From Xylaria sp. FL1777 (taxonomy: Eukaryota; Ascomycota; Sordariomycetes; Xylariales; Xylariaceae): 26,414 nt of DNA. The stretch is from the NCBI GenBank assembly GCA_022578965.1, contig MU400893.1, forward strand, positions 1-26,414, in the 5' to 3' direction. The notes beneath the pieces were generated by a model. That model was not told the origin of the DNA. It was given only the letters and a program-made list of their open reading frames with translations, and searched no databases. This document shows, piece by piece, positions 21,842-26,414 of this stretch (the first letter of the stretch is position 1; every line of letters begins with the position of its first letter). The position numbers and the translations under genes were made by a program.

Positions 21842-23700
21842 TATTAAAAAAAAAAGTATAACATTTTAATTAATTTAAAAATATAAGCTAACATAATTTT
21901 ACTTAAAGTAGCAAAACAAAATAAAATTTCTTAAAAATATAAACAAAGATTTTAGAAAATTAAAAGATTTAATAGAAGTACTTTTAGCTATAATAATAGT
22001 TATATACTTAAAGAAATTAAACCTTTTAATATATTTATATAAAAATACAAAAAATAAATTATATTAAATATTGTTAATATATTTAATTATAATATTATTT
22101 TAGGAATACTATAGCTAAAAGCTAGCAATTTTTTAATTTAATAAAAAGTAAAAACTATTAATTAAGAAAATAAAAAACAAAGCAAAAAAATTAGAAAAAT
22201 TACAAAAGAAATTTTGAACGAAATATTAAAAGTATATTATAGATTTTATAAACTATTTAAAAAAAAAAAAAAAAAAGAACTTCTTAAATATAGCTTATAA
22301 AATTATTATATCTTTATTAAAAAAAAATGTTAACTAAAGCTTTATTAAGTATATTATATAAGCTTAAATAAAACAAACGCTTTATAAAAATATATTTAAA
22401 AAAACTTAGCAAAAGGATTTTTAAAAGAATTTTAGTTATTTGTTAAATACTTTATAATGCTAGTACTTAAAATAAAAAATAAAAAACAACTAATTAATAA
22501 AAAAAAAAAACTAATATAGCAAATAATAGTTAACTATTAACTATTAAATATAATTATTATTATAAATAAATACCTTTTTACTTTGCTAATAATTATAAAA
22601 AAAAACATTAACTAAGCAAAATAATTTATAGCAGTTAATATTTTAAATAAATATTATATTATTAAAATAGCTAAAAAAAAAAAATAAAAAACTACTATAT
22701 AAATAATATATAAACTATATAAGTATATAGTTATGCTATAAAAACTATAAAACGTATTAGTTAGCTTTTAATACATAATAATAATAATTTTACGGAAGTT
22801 TTTAAATAAATTTATGTTTATTGACTTAAATAATATTTTAATTTATTTTAAAACGCTAAAAAAACATAAAAAACATATAACTTAAGTATTAAAAACACTT
22901 AAACAAGCAAAATTATAACTTAACATAAAAAAGTATATATAGTATATATAAAAAATCAACTTTTTAAAATTTACGATTATTTTAAAACAAATATAAATTT
23001 AACAATTAAAAATCAATACAGTACAAAATTAAAAAATACTTAATTTAATTATTATTATAAATATATAATAAGCATTAAAATTTTTGAACTATGTTTAAAT
23101 GTTAATTTAAAACTTTGAAAAAATAGCATTTTACCTTATAAAGTATATAAAGAAAAAATACGAAAAAAAATCTTTTTTAATTTTAAAAGAAGCTTAAAAA
23201 GCTTTTAAAGAACTAAAACTAAAAGTTATTTTTAACCTTGTAGTTAAACTATTTAATCTATAAAAAAAAAAAAGCTAAAAATAAATGCTTTAAAAAGTAT
23301 AATTGCAGAAGTTTTAAAACAACTAAAAAACAACAAAAAATAGTATTTAGTAGCTTATTACTTTAAAGCACTACAAAACGCAGTATTATAATACTTTATA
23401 TATAATAAAGAACTATTTGTAATTATTATAGCACTTAAAAAGTAAGAACTATTTTTTACAAAAACTATAAAACTAATTAAAATTTATTTAAATTATTAAA
23501 ACTTAACAAAATTTATAACTACATAAAAGATTACTAAACAATATAAAAATTAAATGGTTTTTTTTTTTAAATTTAACTTTAAAATATATTATATTAAAAA
23601 AAAAAAAAACATTTAAGCAAACATACTTAGTTAACAAAGTTAAAAAAAATTTAAAGTTTTAAAAAAAAACATTTAAATATTATATCTTTAAAAAAATAAA
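21842..23700 (+). pseudogene. Pol part 1: aspartic protease, reverse transcriptase, RNase H (dead)
   Basis: All blocks are in one frame (codons starting at 21842 plus multiples of three). Protease: ILINLK at 21863-21880, where the family has a DSG catalytic triplet, now Asn-Leu-Lys (first codon AAT at 21872). YNIILGIL*LKASN at 22088 on is the conserved end of the domain. Reverse transcriptase: ISLNKTNAL then KNLAKGFLKE (from 22358) match the finger region. The active-site box reads DLNN at 22823-22834 where YLDD or a close variant is expected. NFLKFTII (about 22950) is the segment usually written FLGFxIS. RNase H: KEA*KAFKELK, INALKSIIAEVLKQ, YLVAYYFKAL and YNKELFVIIIALKK (about 23195-23440) follow in family order, and ANILS*QS (about 23610) is the C-terminal ADxLSR end. 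Stops replace Gln, Arg and Trp. The frame is lost before the integrase. Confidence 0.92.
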
Positions 23701-23760
23701 AACTTAAAAATTAAAGTTATACTTAAGGACTTTATAAATATATAGCTATAATAAGCTTAT

Positions 23761-24960
23761 AATTTAAAAAAGTTAGTATAACTACAAAAATATAAAGAAT
23801 TAAAAAATAACAAGCTAATATATAAACATAAGGTTTACTTACTAAAATTTTTACAAAATAAGTTTATTAAAAAATTTTATAAACACTTATTATATAAACA
23901 TTAAAAAGCAATAAAAATAGTTTAATAATTATAAAAAAAGTACAATTTTTTAAAACTATAAAACATAGTTAAATCTATTATAAAAAAATACAATATTTAT
24001 AATAAAGCTAAAATAGCTTAATATAAGCTTTATAAACTATTATAACTTATATAAATACCTAAATAAGCATAGCATACTATTGCTTAAAATTTTATTATAG
24101 CACTACTTTTATTAATTAATTTAGTTATAAAAATATAATATAATAAAATATAAGTTATTATTAATAAACTTACTAAGTATGCTTACTTTTTACTGTTTAA
24201 AAAAAATGTAATAGCTAAATAACTTACATATGCTTTTATACGCTAATATTTAAATAAGCATAAGCTATTAAAAAAGATTATTTTAAACTAAAATAAATTG
24301 TTTATTTTTAAGTTTAAAATTAGCTTTTTTAAACTTATTAGTGTTAAACTAAAGTTTTTAACTGTTTATTACCTATAAATAAATAAACAAACAAAAAAAC
24401 TAAACTAAATATTAAAACAATATTTATAAAGTTATATTAATTATTAATAAAACAATTAAGTAAAACTATTACTAATAGTATAAATTTTATATAATATATT
24501 AATAAATAAAAATATAAACATATTTTTGCATAAAGCTGTTTATAAACAGCAAGCAACTATTAAAAAACAAAAAAAAACATTAATAAAAACATTTGCTATT
24601 TTAATTATAGCACTTTAAGCAAAAACTATTGCAATAAAAATTAAAATGCTATAAGCTAAACTATAACTATGCTTTTAATTTTTATAATAACAAATGTTAG
24701 TATATTATAATAAAAAACGAACTAAAAAACTAACTTTTAAAAAAGAAAATAAAATTTACTTACTATAACAAAAATAAAATATAAACATTAATATTTTTTA
24801 AATTAAAACAAAACAACTAAGCAATAAATTAAAATTTAAAAAACTTAGCTTTTTTAAAATTAAAGAAGTTATTTTACTTACTAATTATAAACTGTTATTA
24901 CTAAAAAATATGTAAATCTACTTTATTTTTTATATTTTTTTACTAAAACTAACATTTATT
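23761..24960 (+). pseudogene. Pol part 2: integrase (dead)
   Basis: Integrase would join element cDNA to the host chromosome. The frame differs from RT/RNase H, so there is an indel between about 23650 and 23760. The zinc-binding HHCC module keeps both His (23884 and 23899), but its two Cys read Tyr (23989 and 23998, TGC to TAC and TGT to TAT). KAKIA*YKLYKLL follows, as in the family. The catalytic core is easy to follow: HTIA*NFI, DK-like NKLTKYAYFLLFKK, and IIL N*NKLF. The three catalytic acids now read Asn (24088-24090), Asn (24286-24288) and Lys (24394-24396), each explained by one G-to-A change. QYL*SYINY and the segment just upstream of the chromodomain (IYFIFYIFLLK, consensus HPVFHVSLL) complete the domain. 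Confidence 0.93.
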
Positions 24961-25005
24961 AAAACATTTATTAAAACATAACTAAAAATAAAAATAAATT
25001 AAAAC

Positions 25006-25143
25006 GTTTATAAAGTTAAAAGTATACTAAATTTTTGTTAAAACAATAATAACTTAAAGTATTTTATTAAATAAAAAGAATACTTATATGCTAATAATAC
25101 TTAAGAATTTAAAAAACACTTAAAAACTGCTAAAGTAGTTATA
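25006..25143 (+). pseudogene. C-terminal chromodomain of the retrotransposon integrase
   Basis: In the integrase frame, VYKVKSILNF, then NNNLKYFIK*KEY and ANNT*EFKKHLKTAKVVI follow the chromodomain pattern: a YEVExIL-type strand, a YLVKWKGY-type strand, and NTWEPxxxL followed by a short helix. The stop codons stand exactly where the two aromatic Trp residues of the methyl-lysine cage are expected (TGG to TAA). In chromoviruses this module steers integration toward heterochromatin. It defines the element as a chromovirus. It is broken by the stops. Confidence 0.88.
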
Positions 25144-25837
25144 AGTTAGTTTTATTGCTAATATTTTAATTACTTAAAACTAAAAAAAAAAAGTTAACTT
25201 TAAAAAAAACGCTTAGAAAATTTTAATTAAACTTAAATAAAGCAGCTTGTGCTATTTTAGCTTGCTTTTTTTATTGTTTTTGCTTTTTTGCTAGCGCTTT
25301 TTGTTTTTTTTTAATACGCTTTATTTTGTTTAGTTTATTTAAAAACTAAAGCTTTTGCTAAACTATTTTAATACTTTTTGCTTTTAAAAAACGTTTTTAT
25401 ATATAAAGCTAAGCTAACTTACTTAAAACAAAATTAAAGCTATTTTAAGCTTGTTTTAATTTTTTTTGAACTAAAAGTAGCTATTGTTTTGTTTGCTTTT
25501 TTTTTTTTTTAAAACAATAGTGTTTAAAAACTATGTTATTAATTAAGTTAATTAAAACTTTTAATTTGTTGCAAAAATAATTAGTGCGTATACATTTAAA
25601 ACAACAAAACATATTATTTGTTATTTTGTATATTAATAATTAATTAAAGCAATAAAAACAAAGCATAACTTTATAGCTAATAGAATTAATAAAGAAAGCA
25701 AAAACAAGTTTTTGCTTTGTTTTAAATAAGCAGTTAGTTTTTTTAATGCGCTTTAATATTATAACATATAGAAGAAAAAAAAAAAAGAATATTTATAAAA
25801 AATTGTTAAAACAACAATTCTAAAAAAAAAGAAATAA
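25144..25837. other. 3' untranslated region of the retrotransposon
   Basis: AT-rich sequence between the chromodomain and the 3' LTR, with T-rich runs near 25495-25510. No envelope-like or other coding segment was recognised. A short hairpin-capable sequence (AATTGTTAAAACAACAATT, about 25801-25819) lies just before the polypurine tract. Confidence 0.6.
25822..25834 (+). other. Probable polypurine tract
   Basis: An uninterrupted purine run (A9 G A3) ends three bases before the 3' LTR. This is where plus-strand DNA synthesis of LTR retrotransposons is primed. Placement and composition fit. Original G residues may have been converted to A. Confidence 0.7.
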
Positions 25838-26305
25838 TGTTATAAAATTAGCACAAAAGTAACTTTTAAAGCAGCTTAATGCTTTTATATATATTATGCA
25901 CCTTTTTTTTTGCTAGCTAAAGCTAAGGTTACATAACGATTTATTTAGCTTACTAAACTTATAGTAATTTAAAGCTTACTAAGCTTATAATAATTTAGTG
26001 CTTACTAAATTCGCAATAATTTAGAAAAAATTACTACTTTTTTTACTTTTTCTTTGTTTATATAATTATGCATTTTTTATATTTAGTTATTTATTTAGTT
26101 CTAGTTTTTTAGCTATTAATTTCTTATAACTGCTAAGCACTAATATATTTATTACTTTTAATCCCTTAAGACCTTTATTAATACATAATAGTAGGAGTAC
26201 CTCGAAAACCTCCTTAACGGACCACCGTTAAAGATCCTATTATTACCTGCAAATTAAGACCCTAAAAGCAAACCCGTTATATTAATATATAATAGGTCTA
26301 TTATA
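25838..26305 (+). repeat. 3' LTR (about 468 bp)
   Basis: Starts TGTTATAAAATTAGCACAAA and matches 18565-19126. The segment from about 26160 to 26300 retains many C and G bases (for example GGAGTACCTCGAAAACCTCC) that are T or A in the 5' LTR, so it gives the best view of the unmutated sequence. The end is uncertain by a few bases. Confidence 0.93.
25948..26025 (+). repeat. 26 bp tandem repeat in the 3' LTR (three units)
   Basis: Units begin at 25948, 25974 and 26000. They are the same repeat as in the 5' LTR, which has three full units and one 16-base unit more. The difference (78 + 16 = 94 bases) equals the whole length difference between the LTRs. Confidence 0.92.
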
Positions 26306-26414
26306 TTAAGCTTATATAGTATACTTAATAAAGCTTTAGTTAATATTTTTTTTTAATAAAAATATAGTAGTTTTATAAGCTATATTTAAAAAGTTCTTTT
26401 TTTTTTTTTTTTTA
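26306..26414. other. Flank right of the retrotransposon
   Basis: AT-rich sequence ending in a run of about 19 T at the window edge. If the retrotransposon sits inside repeat copy B, the rest of that repeat should start here, but I see no clear match to 4775 onward. Confidence 0.5.

Larger units (their letters stand above)
18565..26305 (+). mobile_element. Ty3/Gypsy chromovirus LTR retrotransposon, full length, mutated
   Basis: The element is about 7.7 kb. It is bounded by direct LTRs that begin TGTTATAAAATTAGCAC. Inside, in order, are a Gag domain with zinc knuckle, protease, reverse transcriptase, RNase H, integrase and a C-terminal chromodomain. The domain order (integrase after RNase H) defines Ty3/Gypsy, and the chromodomain places it in the chromovirus branch. 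Gag, PR-RT-RH and IN each sit in a different frame. Stops lie at former Gln, Arg and Trp codons. The 3' ends of the LTRs are set by loss of similarity (19126-19128 and 26305-26307), so the exact last base and the target-site duplication are unresolved; the 5' flank is GCTAA and the 3' flank TTAAG. The usual primer binding site just inside the 5' LTR cannot be recognised. Confidence 0.95.

Noticed and set aside
26300..26320. Target-site duplication of the retrotransposon
   Set aside because: The 5' flank GCTAA and the 3' flank TTAAG (or AAGCT, depending on the LTR end) do not match clearly, and mutation blurs both.
1..26414. CRISPR arrays, operons, ribosome binding sites, mitochondrial origin
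   Set aside because: No spacer-repeat arrays with uniform spacing, no bacterial-type gene structure, and no mitochondrial genes despite the AT richness. The nuclear transposons with both-strand transitions indicate fungal nuclear DNA.

Overview
The window looks like a nuclear, extremely AT-rich transposon graveyard of a filamentous ascomycete (Pezizomycotina-type) genome. Two points support this. First, it holds a Fot1/pogo DNA transposon and a Ty3/Gypsy chromovirus of fungal type. Both are riddled with C-to-T and G-to-A transitions on both strands, the pattern produced by repeat-induced point mutation (RIP). Second, no intact cellular gene, tRNA or rRNA is recognisable. The species cannot be named from this sequence.

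Layout. 128-1989: a structurally complete Fot1-like element with ~50 bp terminal inverted repeats, flanked by TA, and a dead minus-strand transposase (235-1890) that still lies in one reading frame. ~2969-4774 and ~16758-18564: two direct copies of an unclassified ~1.8 kb repeat. It opens with a telomere-like GGGTTAGGGTTAG (eroded in the second copy) and contains a strong palindrome. 4775-9960: AT desert with nothing identifiable. ~10000-11395: degenerate tandem arrays. ~11800-12040: an A-rich tract. 13220-14977: several tandem repeats, plus two adjacent foldback palindromes and a three-copy ~165 bp satellite. 15714-15904: a 57 bp minisatellite. 18565-26305: a complete-length chromovirus whose 5' LTR abuts the second copy of the 1.8 kb repeat. 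Its Gag, protease, reverse transcriptase, RNase H, integrase and chromodomain can all be traced through the mutations. A poly-T tract ends the window.

Nothing here is expected to make a working protein. The elements once encoded their own mobility. The catalytic acidic residues I could place in the retroelement protease, reverse transcriptase and integrase now read Asn or Lys. The most informative features are the mutational context (surviving C is almost never preceded by a pyrimidine), the copy-number difference of a 26 bp repeat between the two LTRs, the partly spared 3' LTR, and the cluster of tandem and foldback repeats between the transposons.
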